The notes beneath the pieces are model-generated. The model was not told the origin of the DNA. It saw nothing but the letters and a program-made list of their open reading frames with translations, and ran no database searches. Both the position numbers and the translations under genes were made by a program. Below are positions 28,461-37,507 of a DNA stretch of 64,000 bases, in pieces. The stretch is taken from NCBI RefSeq assembly GCF_016278365.1, contig NZ_JADQBZ010000002.1, forward strand, positions 241,507 through 305,506, read 5' to 3'. The stretch is from Methanolobus sp. (lineage in GTDB: Archaea; Halobacteriota; Methanosarcinia; Methanosarcinales; Methanosarcinaceae). How positions within the stretch are numbered: position 1 is the first letter of the stretch; every line of letters starts with the position of its first letter.

Positions 28461-28501
28461 GTATAGTAATCATATCGTTTGGAAGTAACGGGAGTTCTGA
28501 T

Positions 28502-28711
28502 ATGAGGGAAGAGACCATAAAAATAGAAGGGATGATGTGCGGACACTGCCAGATGTCAGTGGAAAAGGCTATAAGGGCTGTAAAGGGAGTGCAGGAAGTA
28601 AGGGTCAGTCTTGGTACTAAGCAGGCTGAAGTTTCTTATGACCCGGGCATCACAGACCCTGTAGAGATTAAGTCCGCTGTGATCAAAGCAGGTTACAAGA
28701 TAGTGGATTAA
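28502..28711 (+). CDS. copZ: Copper chaperone, HMA domain
   Basis: A 69-residue single heavy-metal-associated domain. The metal site is [10 protein letters not shown] (C13, C16), followed by the standard beta-alpha-beta pattern ([23 protein letters not shown], then [14 protein letters not shown]). It should bind Cu(I) and hand it to the P-type ATPase encoded 38 bases downstream on the same strand. An inverted repeat just upstream may be the operator. Related chaperones bind zinc or mercury, but the neighbour favours copper. Confidence 0.9.
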   Translation: MREETIKIEGMMCGHCQMSVEKAIRAVKGVQEVRVSLGTKQAEVSYDPGITDPVEIKSAVIKAGYKIVD

Positions 28712-28749
28712 GCAAGCAGTTAGCTGCCAATATTCATCTTTTTCCATAT

Positions 28750-31524
28750 ATGAATACAAAGATCAAAGTACACGGAATGACATGCATGCACTGTCATAAG
28801 CGTGTGACAGATGCTATTATGGCCATTGAAGGCGTTTATTCTGTCGATGTAAGTCTTGAGGATGAGAGCGCCACGGTGGAGTTTAACTCCGGGAAGACCA
28901 GCCTTGAAGAGATCAGGCAGGCTGTCACAGATGCGGGATACGAAGTGGGAGAAGAGGAGTGCAGGCTGCCTGAAGAATCACAGCAGGTGCAGGCATGCCC
29001 GATAGTTTCCGATGAAGACCTGGGAGAGCAAAGGAAACCCGAGCCAGGCCAAGTGGAAGATATCGTAATAAAGGTTGCAGGAATGACCTGTGCATCCTGC
29101 GCCCAGAACGTTGAGAATATCCTGAAGAAACAGGCAGGAGTAGCATCAGCCAGTGTGAACCTGCCCATGGAAAGGGCGGCTGTCAGGTATGAGTCTGCGA
29201 TCATAAGCCGGGAAGAACTGGAGAAGGCTATTGAATCTATCGGCTACCGGGTGGTCAGGGACAGGATCACCCTTGATGTGGGTGGCATGACGTGCGCATC
29301 CTGTGCCATGAATGTTGAAAAGGTCCTTAAAAGGCTCAAAGGCGTTAGTACTGTCAGTGTCAACGTTTCCCTGGGAAAGGCACGTATAGAGTATAACTCT
29401 TCCCTGGTTTCCGTGGAAGAGATGATAGCGGCTGTAGATGGGATCGGTTACTCGGCTTCCCTGCCTGCCGGCAGAGAGGAGACCGAGGACAGGGAAAGGA
29501 AAGAAAGGGAAGCGGATATACGCCGCCAGAGAAACAATCTGATAATCTCTGCATTGATAGCCATACCTGTAATGTTTGGAAGCATGAAGGACGGATTTCC
29601 GGAACTGCTCTCCTTCGTACCGGACTTCCTTAAGAACGAGAACCTCCTTTTCCTGCTGACAACCATTGTCATAGTTTTCCCGGGAAGACAGTTCTTTGTC
29701 GGTACTTACCGCGGGCTAAAGCACGGTGTGACCGACATGAACCTGCTCATTGCAACGGGAACCGGAGCGGCCTATGTCATAAGTGTCGCCTCCACATATC
29801 TCGACCTTGGACCCGGATATGAGCACCTGTATTATGACACTGCGGTAATGCTCATTACATTCATAATATTTGGAAGATACCTGGAAGCCCGTGCAAAGGG
29901 CAGGACATCCGAATCCATAAAGAAGCTCATAGGACTACAGGCAAAGACTGCGCATATCATTGAGGATGGTCAGGAAAAGGAAGTGCCTGTAGAGAACGTG
30001 GAAGTCGGAGACATTGTTTTTGTCAGACCGGGCGAGAAGATACCTGTGGATGGAGTGGTTATTGAGGGTTCTTCTGCTGTTGATGAGTCCATGATAACCG
30101 GAGAGAGCATACCTGTTGAGAAAGAGAGCGGGGACCAGGTGATCGGCTCAACCCTCAACCGCAGCGGAGCCCTCAAGTTCAGGGCAAGTAACGTGGGTGC
30201 TGATACTGCACTCGCAAGGATAATCGAGCTTGTGGAAAATGCCCAGAACTCCAAGGCACCCATACAGAGAGTTGCTGACGTTGTTGCGGGCCATTTCATC
30301 CTTGTAGTACATGTACTGGCACTACTTGCTTTCTTCTTCTGGTTCTTCATCGGATTCGAGAGGTACGACGTTCCGGTCAATTCGGGGATCACGAGTCCTT
30401 TCCTGTTCGCGCTTCTTATTTCCATAACCGTTCTTGTCATATCCTGCCCCTGTGCAGTGGGCCTGGCTACCCCCGCAGCCATCATGGTAGGTACGGGCAA
30501 AGGTGCTGAGAACGGCATACTTATCAAAGGCGGTGAAGCCCTTGAGAGAACACTGAAGATTGATACTATTGTGTTCGATAAGACAGGGACCCTGACCAGG
30601 GGAGAGCCTGAACTTACCGACATAGTTCCTCTTGCTGATCTGAGCGCCGATGAAGTACTTATGATGGCAGCAAGCGCCGAAAAGGGCTCGGAGCATCCCC
30701 TGGGGGAAGCCATAGTCAGAGGTGCTGAGCAACGGAATCTTAAGTTAAGGGATGTCGAGGGTTTCAGTTCCATCGCAGGCAAAGGTGTGGAGGCGAACAT
30801 CAGCGGAAGCAGGATATTGCTCGGAACCCGAAAGCTCATGCAGGACAATGGTATCGATATTGCTTCTGTAGAAGGCATGATGCAGAGCCTTGAAGCACAT
30901 GGCAGGACAGCCATGATAGCTGCAAAGGATGGCAGTATCGTAGGTCTTGTGGCTGTTGCGGATACCCTGAAGGAAAATTCCAAAGAAGCCGTTGAGCAGA
31001 TACTCGATATGAATATTGAGGTTGTGATGATCACAGGGGACAATCGCCGGACAGCGGATGCCATTGCAGGTAGCATTGGCATCAAAAGAATTCTGGCAGA
31101 AGTTCTTCCCGAGGATAAGGCTGCAGAGATAAAAAAACTGCAGCAGGAAGGACGCATAGTTGCAATGGTGGGTGACGGGATCAATGATGCTCCCGCGCTT
31201 ACCCAGGCAGATATCGGGATTGCCATGGGAGCAGGGACCGACGTTGCCATGGAGTCTGCACAGATAGTACTCATTAAGAATGACCTGCGGGACGTGATTG
31301 CCGCCATCAGGCTGAGCAGGCTCACTATGAACAAGATCAAACAGAACCTTTTCTGGGCTTTCGGTTACAACACAATAGGTATACCACTTGCAGCCGGGAT
31401 ACTTTACCCCTTCGTCCATACTATCCTGATAACACCCGCACTTGCCGCAGCCTTCATGGCCCTCAGTTCGGTATCAGTTACGACGAACTCTTTGCTGATG
31501 AAGAGGAAGAGCATAAAACAATAG
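28750..31524 (+). CDS. copA: Cu(I)-translocating P1B-type ATPase
   Basis: A 924-residue copper exporter. It has three N-terminal HMA domains (GMTCMHC, GMTCASC, GMTCASC), where most have one or two. The membrane part has eight helices with the Cu(I)-site CPC in [13 protein letters not shown] in [10 protein letters not shown] and MxxSS in MALSSVS, which together define subtype P1B-1. The cytoplasmic loops carry TGES ([10 protein letters not shown]), the phosphorylation site DKTGTLTRG, the HP locus SEHPLGEAI and [10 protein letters not shown]. All catalytic residues are seen. It lies in a copZ-copA-small membrane protein operon and should protect the cell from excess copper. Confidence 0.95.
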   Translation: MNTKIKVHGMTCMHCHKRVTDAIMAIEGVYSVDVSLEDESATVEFNSGKTSLEEIRQAVTDAGYEVGEEECRLPEESQQVQACPIVSDEDLGEQRKPEPGQVEDIVIKVAGMTCASCAQNVENILKKQAGVASASVNLPMERAAVRYESAIISREELEKAIESIGYRVVRDRITLDVGGMTCASCAMNVEKVLKRLKGVSTVSVNVSLGKARIEYNSSLVSVEEMIAAVDGIGYSASLPAGREETEDRERKEREADIRRQRNNLIISALIAIPVMFGSMKDGFPELLSFVPDFLKNENLLFLLTTIVIVFPGRQFFVGTYRGLKHGVTDMNLLIATGTGAAYVISVASTYLDLGPGYEHLYYDTAVMLITFIIFGRYLEARAKGRTSESIKKLIGLQAKTAHIIEDGQEKEVPVENVEVGDIVFVRPGEKIPVDGVVIEGSSAVDESMITGESIPVEKESGDQVIGSTLNRSGALKFRASNVGADTALARIIELVENAQNSKAPIQRVADVVAGHFILVVHVLALLAFFFWFFIGFERYDVPVNSGITSPFLFALLISITVLVISCPCAVGLATPAAIMVGTGKGAENGILIKGGEALERTLKIDTIVFDKTGTLTRGEPELTDIVPLADLSADEVLMMAASAEKGSEHPLGEAIVRGAEQRNLKLRDVEGFSSIAGKGVEANISGSRILLGTRKLMQDNGIDIASVEGMMQSLEAHGRTAMIAAKDGSIVGLVAVADTLKENSKEAVEQILDMNIEVVMITGDNRRTADAIAGSIGIKRILAEVLPEDKAAEIKKLQQEGRIVAMVGDGINDAPALTQADIGIAMGAGTDVAMESAQIVLIKNDLRDVIAAIRLSRLTMNKIKQNLFWAFGYNTIGIPLAAGILYPFVHTILITPALAAAFMALSSVSVTTNSLLMKRKSIKQ

Positions 31525-31543
31525 ATATAAGGAGTTTTTCAGC

Positions 31544-31798
31544 ATGAGTGGTAAGGATACAAGTGGAAAAAGCATTTCAAAGGGCAAGTATGCACTGATA
31601 GCCAGCCTGGCATCATCACTGGCACTTGTGATTCTCTTTGCGGTCCTTGCCGTGGCGGTCAACAGCTCGCGTGGCGGCATGCCCCCATACACCCAGGTGG
31701 ACATAATTGCAGGTATGGTGTTTGTCTTCGTGCTCAGCATGATAGTTTCAGCCTCTGTATGGCCGGGGATTGTTGAAAAAAAGATGAAGAACAGGTAG
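31544..31798 (+). CDS. Small two-helix membrane protein
   Basis: An 84-residue protein with two predicted membrane helices (about 18-42 and 55-75), short basic ends (KGKYAL, EKKMKNR) and no Cys or His-rich metal motif. It starts 19 bases after copA with GGAG upstream, so it is the third gene of the copper operon. I know no family for it. It could stabilise CopA, but nothing in the sequence shows that. Confidence 0.65.
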   Translation: MSGKDTSGKSISKGKYALIASLASSLALVILFAVLAVAVNSSRGGMPPYTQVDIIAGMVFVFVLSMIVSASVWPGIVEKKMKNR

Positions 31799-31829
31799 AA
31801 AGGCTGCATCGGCCTGCCCACATATGATA

Positions 31830-32810
31830 TTATTTAAGATCTAAATGCGGGTTGATATCGCATCCTGTACACGGCAGACACATGGTTTTGAAAGTGTCCG
31901 CGCGCAGGCCATGATCATCCAGCTTTTCCTGCAGAAAACGATTGAGCATAAGCAGCCTTTCCGCAGAAGGCCGTTCAATGAACACTTCACCTTCCCTTAA
32001 GGGATGTCTGGCAGCAGCCCTGAGTATGGGAACAACGCCAATGGAAACTAATTCCTCAATACCCTTTTTAACAGATTCGTCCGACTCACCGAGACCGATA
32101 ATGAAGTTTGAGCAGACATTGTTCCTGCCGAATACCTCTACTCCCTCAGCAAGAGCCTTAAGGAGAAGTTCAAGGTCCTGTTCCGGACAGACCTTACTGT
32201 AAATATCCCGGTCCATGGTCTCCACATTATATTTCAACTCATCCGCGCCAGCAATTTTAAGCCTGCGAGTGGAGTCCTCTGTAGGATAGACTGAAACCCC
32301 TATGGGGACAGAGTATATCTTTCGGAGCTGTCGGATGAGCTCCTCGGCCCGGTCAACTTCCGCTTCTGCTGACTCCTCTACACCGGAAGTTATGGAGATT
32401 GCATGCATCCTTCCGGTATTGTGGGCTTCCTCCATCATCATTAGCATCTCATCCATGGACTTGACCTTCCCGCTGAGCTTGGGAACAGGGCAGAACTTGC
32501 AGTCGAAGATACATTTTTCGCACATTGTTATGAATGCCTGGTCAGGACAATGAATGAGCTCCGGTTCGATGCTGCCCCTTGCTACCTCTATACCGTCTTT
32601 ACTGATGACAAGCTCGCCACCATACATTTCAGCTTTCAACGGAGATTCTTTTTTTACGGCAAGGCGTACACGGTGTCCTCCCGAGTTAAAAAAGAAAGCT
32701 ACATTTCCGGCTCCCGGGCCCGCTGTGGGGATGGTTAACCTGTGAATGAGAGAAGGATCCATGTTCACTGAACCTATTGAGATGAGCTGTGCTTTGGTTT
32801 CTGGCCTCAT
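31830..32810 (-). CDS. Radical SAM protein
   Basis: A 326-residue radical SAM enzyme. The cluster motif CxxxCxxC is C100-x3-C104-x2-C107 (CIFDCKFC), with one more Cys at 97. Further down are the SAM-binding GVSVYPTE and the FIIGLGESDESV glycine motif. The last residues, CLPCTGCDINPHLDLK, add three cysteines that could hold a second cluster or a zinc. The N-terminal 85 residues form a separate small domain. The overall plan resembles the biotin-synthase/HmdB-like group, but I cannot assign a substrate. It is convergent with the copper operon and diverges from the YHS-FrhB gene. Confidence 0.8.
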   Translation of the reverse strand: MRPETKAQLISIGSVNMDPSLIHRLTIPTAGPGAGNVAFFFNSGGHRVRLAVKKESPLKAEMYGGELVISKDGIEVARGSIEPELIHCPDQAFITMCEKCIFDCKFCPVPKLSGKVKSMDEMLMMMEEAHNTGRMHAISITSGVEESAEAEVDRAEELIRQLRKIYSVPIGVSVYPTEDSTRRLKIAGADELKYNVETMDRDIYSKVCPEQDLELLLKALAEGVEVFGRNNVCSNFIIGLGESDESVKKGIEELVSIGVVPILRAAARHPLREGEVFIERPSAERLLMLNRFLQEKLDDHGLRADTFKTMCLPCTGCDINPHLDLK

Positions 32811-33001
32811 GAGTTCTCCGATACCAAGGGATTGACCTTTTTAGTTACGGTATTTGCTATCTTCTGTGCAGGCATACTTTATTCTTTTCCTAGAATCAGC
32901 CAGAACATCAGGAAACTTCATGATTATACGCTTCAAATTTTATTATATAGAAAAAAGGTATATTTATCTGGCATAATAACACAACTTTAAAAAGGTAAAG
33001 T

Positions 33002-34162
33002 ATGCCAATCGATCCCATATGTAAGAACAAGGTGCAGGAAGACACTCCGTACTTCACAGAATACGGAGGAAAAAGATATCGTTTCTGCTCACCCGAGTGT
33101 AAAACAAAGTTCGACCATCTTGAAAAGAGCGTAATACGTCTGAAGAGGTCTATTGCCGAGCAGGAGCGGATATCCTTTGGCAACCTTAGAAGAGATATCA
33201 TCAAACCTGGAATATGCACCCTTTGCGGAGCCTGCGCTGCATCATGCGAATCCATTGCAATAGAGCACGAACAGCCAAAACTTGTAGGCAGATGCACCGC
33301 CTGTGGAGTATGCTACAACCAGTGTCCCCGGACAATAACCACCGAAGAAGGCCTCATCGGCAAGATACGTCACGCCTACTGTGCCAAGACCGCGATACCG
33401 GACCTTAAGGGACAGGACGGGGCAGTGGTCACTTCCATGCTGGCATACGCCCTTGAAGAGGGACTCATAGACTGCGCCATAGTGACTGTGAAATCCGAGG
33501 AAGAGCCCTGGAAACCGGTGCCTGTCATAGCAAAGACATATGATGAGGTTGTGGAAGCCGCCGGGAGTATTTACAGCCACAGCATGACTATCGAATCCCT
33601 GATGAGTGCCGTAAAGCAGGGCATGAGAAGTATTGCATTTGTGGGTACAAGCTGCAATATTGACGCAGTCTACAAGATGCAGAAGAGCCCTTACGGTTTC
33701 CTGCACCTGTTCATGCGTGCCAATATCCTGAAAATGGGACTTTTCTGCATGGACACTTTCTCCTACGAGGGCATAAAGGAGTTTATCCAGAGTAAGGACA
33801 TGCGCCTGGAAGATATCGAGTCCATGAAGATCCGCAAGGGTAAATTAGAGTTGCAGGCTTCGGAGGAGCTAAAGGTCTTTGGCCTTGAGGAACTGGACCG
33901 TTACAGGAGCAGTTCATGCAAGTACTGCACTGATCTGACTGCAGAAAGTTCCGATCTTTCCTTTGGAGGTGTCGGGACCCCAAAGAACTGGACCACAGTG
34001 CTTGCACGCTCAGGGCTTGGCTACGAGATCTATAATGAGGCGGTAGATAATGGTTATATAGAGTCCCGCCTGCTTAAGGAAAAGGAAATGAACAGCGTGC
34101 TCAACCTTGCAAAGATGAAGAAGATCCAGATGTACTCGCTGCACCGCAGGGAGAATCCCTGA
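33002..34162 (+). CDS. FrhB/FpoF-family F420 oxidoreductase subunit with N-terminal YHS domain
   Basis: A 386-residue fusion. Residues 1-40 form a YHS/TRASH metal-binding domain (DPICKNKV, then GGKRYRFCSPECKTKF with C29 and C33). Residues about 70-110 bind two [4Fe-4S] clusters (CTLCGACAASC and CTACGVCYNQCP). The rest is the FrhB fold that binds F420 and flavin (AVVTSMLAYALEEG, FVGTSCNIDAVYKMQ, and CKYCTDLTAESSDLSFGGVG with more cluster cysteines). It should oxidise or reduce coenzyme F420 against an iron-sulphur partner; related proteins include F420-dependent sulphite and glutamate synthase subunits. The YHS domain at the front is unusual. It is a single gene behind an AT-rich promoter (GGTATATTTATC). 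Confidence 0.85.
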   Translation: MPIDPICKNKVQEDTPYFTEYGGKRYRFCSPECKTKFDHLEKSVIRLKRSIAEQERISFGNLRRDIIKPGICTLCGACAASCESIAIEHEQPKLVGRCTACGVCYNQCPRTITTEEGLIGKIRHAYCAKTAIPDLKGQDGAVVTSMLAYALEEGLIDCAIVTVKSEEEPWKPVPVIAKTYDEVVEAAGSIYSHSMTIESLMSAVKQGMRSIAFVGTSCNIDAVYKMQKSPYGFLHLFMRANILKMGLFCMDTFSYEGIKEFIQSKDMRLEDIESMKIRKGKLELQASEELKVFGLEELDRYRSSSCKYCTDLTAESSDLSFGGVGTPKNWTTVLARSGLGYEIYNEAVDNGYIESRLLKEKEMNSVLNLAKMKKIQMYSLHRRENP

Positions 34163-34376
34163 TGAAGCATTTCAATATGAAGATATAAAGGCATAAAAGG
34201 TGAATAACTGACTTCAAGAATCACAAAAAACTAAAAAACAGGAGCTTGTTCAAATAGAGATATCTTCATAAATATTTATGAATGTGGACAATTTTTCTTC
34301 TGTTTATTAGATTGCAGAGTCTAAAACTTTAATTGTAATATTCCTCAGAAGTATCGAAAAAAGATGAGATTCATTT

Positions 34377-34856
34377 TTAACCTATTATCAAATTATACAA
34401 AGACCATAATAATACTACGATCATAATCGCAGAAGTGGCGGTAAAGCCCTTGTATCTGTCAGATTCTTCGATCTTATTCCTCAAATAGAAATAGATAGTA
34501 GACAGTGTAATATAGCCTCCAGCTTGGAATGCGTAAGTATCTATATTTATATTTTCCACTGTTAGAACTATCGCTACAAATAGCCACACAAAAAAACCTA
34601 TTAGTAAACTTTTTATACTTACCTCATCCTCTGTTTTCTTACTTTTTGAAATAACGTTGCCAGCTACAAGGTAATGCCCTGTGATAAGAAAAAACGGAAG
34701 AAGGCCTACTATCACCCAGTTATATGTATACCCCATTGTTCCGAACTCAGAACTCAAAATAATAAATGCAAAAGACCACATGTAAAAAAATATTCCCCCA
34801 ACAATAACCCCTATTATTTCTTCAATTTTTATATTTGCTGATCTCACTTGTTTCAC
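34377..34856 (-). CDS. Integral membrane protein of unknown function
   Basis: A 159-residue protein with about five membrane helices (12-33, 45-68, 82-100, 108-127, 138-158) and short polar loops (SKSKKTEDEVS, RNKIEESDRYKG). No family is recognised and no catalytic motif is seen. Its base composition is visibly more AT-rich than its neighbours, and it sits next to a 440-base non-coding stretch, which may point to acquired or poorly conserved DNA. Confidence 0.65.
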   Translation of the reverse strand: MKQVRSANIKIEEIIGVIVGGIFFYMWSFAFIILSSEFGTMGYTYNWVIVGLLPFFLITGHYLVAGNVISKSKKTEDEVSIKSLLIGFFVWLFVAIVLTVENINIDTYAFQAGGYITLSTIYFYLRNKIEESDRYKGFTATSAIMIVVLLWSLYNLIIG

Positions 34857-35297
34857 CTTACCAATATTTCCACAATATAGAAATTATAAATAATTAAGAA
34901 GACAAAATTAGTGTCTTCTTCAAAATAGACTTACCCATATCAAGGACTTGGCATACTTATTTTATTCCACAATGTATAAGGACCGACTCTAAAATACTTT
35001 GGGAGCATCTCGTATTCACTACTATTGCTATATAAATTTTTTGTGTGTACTGTAAAATACTTACCCTATTGCATATTATAGTATTACAAGTAATAAAATT
35101 TAAAACGTGTTGCGTATGGAAATTAGCCCCTATGCAGTCTTTTCCTGTATATCAACTCCGTCTAGAATTATTGTAGGACGATTGTACAAGTCTCAGTTTA
35201 AACGTTTGGCCATAAGCAATAAATACAAAAGAAGTTGGAAAAAAATATCCAATGCAAGCCTCTATATATTTAAGGAAAGTGGGATTATTATTGAGTT
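34857..35297. other. AT-rich non-coding stretch
   Basis: About 440 bases of AT-rich sequence between the divergent membrane-protein and methyltransferase genes. It holds several TATA-like runs and one perfect short palindrome, TATTAC-AA-GTAATA at 35082-35095. A 64-codon frame at 35107-35301 has no ribosome site and no protein-like composition. I see no RNA gene. Confidence 0.5.
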
Positions 35298-36104
35298 ATG
35301 ACTCCTCACGATTACGTCCACGGCTATTCCGAAAGAGAATCTGTCCGCCTCAGTGACCAGGCAAAAACACTGGAAGAGCTCCTGCACAGCGATACCAAGT
35401 ACCCCGCAGGCAGCCTTATACTTGAAGCGGGATGCGGCATCGGTGCCCAGACAGTAATCCTCTCAAGGAACAGCCCGCAGGCCCGGATAACATCCATTGA
35501 TATCTCAGAGGACTCCCTGAAGAAAGCTAAGGAACGTGCCGCCAGCGAGGGGGTAAGTAACGTGGAGTTCCGCGTGGAGAACATTTTCGACCTGCCCTTT
35601 AAGGATGAGAGCTTCGACCATATCTTCGTCTGCTTCGTTCTGGAACACCTCAAGGAGCCCGTCAAGGCGCTGACCTGCCTGCACAGGGTATTGAAGAAAG
35701 GCGGCACAATCACAGTTATCGAAGGCGACCACGGCTCATGCTTCTTCCACCCCGAGACCGAAGCCGGAGTAAGGGCCTGGAACAGCCTGGTGGAAGTACA
35801 GGCAAGGCTTGGCGGCAATTCACTTATCGGCAGACAGGTCTACCCACTTCTCAGGAAGGCAGGCTTCTCCGATATCACAGTCTCACCCCGCATGGTCTAC
35901 AGTGATGCAAGCCGCCCTCACGTGGAGGAGGGTTTTGTGAGAAGGACCATCATCCCGATGGTGGAAGGTGTCAGGGAAAGCGCCATCGAGATTGGAATAA
36001 TCGATGCGGAGAGCTTTGACATGGGAATCGGGGATTTGCACAGGACGGCGGGGGAGGAAGGGACGTTCAACTATATGTTCTTCAAGGGTGTGGGGAGAAG
36101 ATAG
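35298..36104 (+). CDS. Class I SAM-dependent methyltransferase
   Basis: A 268-residue UbiE/Methyltransf_11-type enzyme. Motif I is ILEAGCGIGAQTVIL near residue 44, the acidic end of strand 2 is TSIDIS, motif II is FDHIFVCFVLEHL and motif III is LKKGGTITVIEGDHG. A C-terminal 100-residue part is not part of the core fold and probably sets the substrate. No neighbour points to a pathway; the next gene is 118 bases away. Substrate unknown. Confidence 0.87.
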   Translation: MTPHDYVHGYSERESVRLSDQAKTLEELLHSDTKYPAGSLILEAGCGIGAQTVILSRNSPQARITSIDISEDSLKKAKERAASEGVSNVEFRVENIFDLPFKDESFDHIFVCFVLEHLKEPVKALTCLHRVLKKGGTITVIEGDHGSCFFHPETEAGVRAWNSLVEVQARLGGNSLIGRQVYPLLRKAGFSDITVSPRMVYSDASRPHVEEGFVRRTIIPMVEGVRESAIEIGIIDAESFDMGIGDLHRTAGEEGTFNYMFFKGVGRR

Positions 36105-36222
36105 TTCTTTTCTGAGACAGACACCTCTGATTGCTTCAAGCTGACGGAAGTCCTAAATGCCTCAAAACACAATACAAAGTTGACTAATCAGTCCAATACT
36201 TATATGAGTGGAGGGAGACGGA

Positions 36223-37461
36223 ATGCTCTACAGGGAAGTACCGAAAAATGGGGACAAGCTATCAATACTCGGATTCGGGGCCATGAGGCTTCCAAAGAAA
36301 GATGGTGCTATTGATCAGGAGAAGGCCACCGCCCTTCTTCGTCATGCCATCGATAACGGGATAAATTATATCGATACCGCATGGACATACCAGAAGGAAC
36401 AGAGCGAAAGCTTTCTTGGCAGTGCTCTGGCAGACGGTTATCGGGAGAAGGTCAGAATTGCCACTAAAATGCCTCACTGGCTCATCAGGGACCGGCAGGA
36501 TATGGACAAAATACTCCAATTCCAGTTAAATAAACTGCATACTGACTATATAGATTACTATCTCATCCACTCCCTGACAAAAGGTGGCTGGGAAAAGATG
36601 AAAGAGAATGGGGTGCTGGAGTTCCTTGACAGGGCAAAGAATGACGGGCGCATAAGGAACACTGGTTTTTCCTTCCATGACAACTTAGAACTTTTCAAGG
36701 AGATCATCGATTCCTATGACTGGGACATCTGCCTGATACAGTACAATTACCTTGACAAGCACAACCAGGCAGGAACAGAAGGCCTGAGATATGCAGCGGA
36801 AAAAGGAATTGCCGTTATGGTGATGGAACCACTCCGCGGCGGGAACCTTGCCAGGAACATAACGCCTGAAATATCGGATATCTGGAGCGAAGCGGATGTA
36901 AAAAGAACACCTGCCGAGTGGGCTCTCAGGTGGGTATGGAACCATCCCGAGGTCACTGTCGTCCTCTCCGGAATGAATGATATCTCACAGGTCGATGAAA
37001 ATATCCGGACAGCATCCGAAGCGTATCCGAACTCACTCAACCAAAAAGAGCTGGACACGGTCGCAAGGGTCGCGGAAAAGTACAGTGATCTCATGACAAT
37101 ACCCTGTACAGGATGCAACTATTGCATGCCCTGCCCTGCAGGTGTCGATATCCCCGGCTGCTTCGAGATGTATAACAGCAGAGAGATATTCAAGGGTACA
37201 GGCAGCGATGATACCCAATACCGGTATCTCTTATACCAGATGGGTATTCTTGGAAACAGGTCATCAGCCTCACTGTGCATAAACTGCGGGAAATGCAAGG
37301 AGCAATGTCCCCAGCATATCGACATACCCGGAAAGATGAAGGAAGTAGAGGCTCAGTTCGAGAAACCTGTCATAAAGCTCAAGGCCACGGCCATGAGGCA
37401 TATCCTGCCATTTTTCAGGCAATTCAGTCTCTTCAAAAACCGGCAAAGGAACAAGAACTGA
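36223..37461 (+). CDS. Aldo/keto reductase with C-terminal [4Fe-4S] domain
   Basis: A 412-residue protein: an N-terminal aldo/keto reductase barrel (GFGAMRLP, DTAWTYQKEQSESFLG, KMPHWLIRD, DYYLIHSL with the catalytic His, and VMVMEPLRGGNLA) followed by a ferredoxin-like C-terminus with CTGCNYCMPCPAGVDIPGC and CINCGKCKEQCP motifs. Such fusions are common in anaerobes and pass electrons to or from ferredoxin; substrates are mostly unknown. The ATG at 36223 lies six bases after GGAGGGA, so it is preferred over the GTG at 36208 that the same ribosome site overlaps. Confidence 0.88.
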   Translation: MLYREVPKNGDKLSILGFGAMRLPKKDGAIDQEKATALLRHAIDNGINYIDTAWTYQKEQSESFLGSALADGYREKVRIATKMPHWLIRDRQDMDKILQFQLNKLHTDYIDYYLIHSLTKGGWEKMKENGVLEFLDRAKNDGRIRNTGFSFHDNLELFKEIIDSYDWDICLIQYNYLDKHNQAGTEGLRYAAEKGIAVMVMEPLRGGNLARNITPEISDIWSEADVKRTPAEWALRWVWNHPEVTVVLSGMNDISQVDENIRTASEAYPNSLNQKELDTVARVAEKYSDLMTIPCTGCNYCMPCPAGVDIPGCFEMYNSREIFKGTGSDDTQYRYLLYQMGILGNRSSASLCINCGKCKEQCPQHIDIPGKMKEVEAQFEKPVIKLKATAMRHILPFFRQFSLFKNRQRNKN

Positions 37462-37507
37462 AAATGATCCACGGGAACAGCGTGATGTCCTGAAGCAGTC
37501 TATCGAT

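Noticed and set aside
32838-32995. A TTG-started frame of about 50 codons with a hydrophobic first half, upstream of the YHS-FrhB gene
   Set aside because: AGGGA touches the TTG with no spacing, the second half is not protein-like, and it overlaps the likely promoter of the next gene.
35107-35301. A 64-codon frame before the methyltransferase gene
   Set aside because: No ribosome site, AT-driven composition, and it overlaps the next gene's start.
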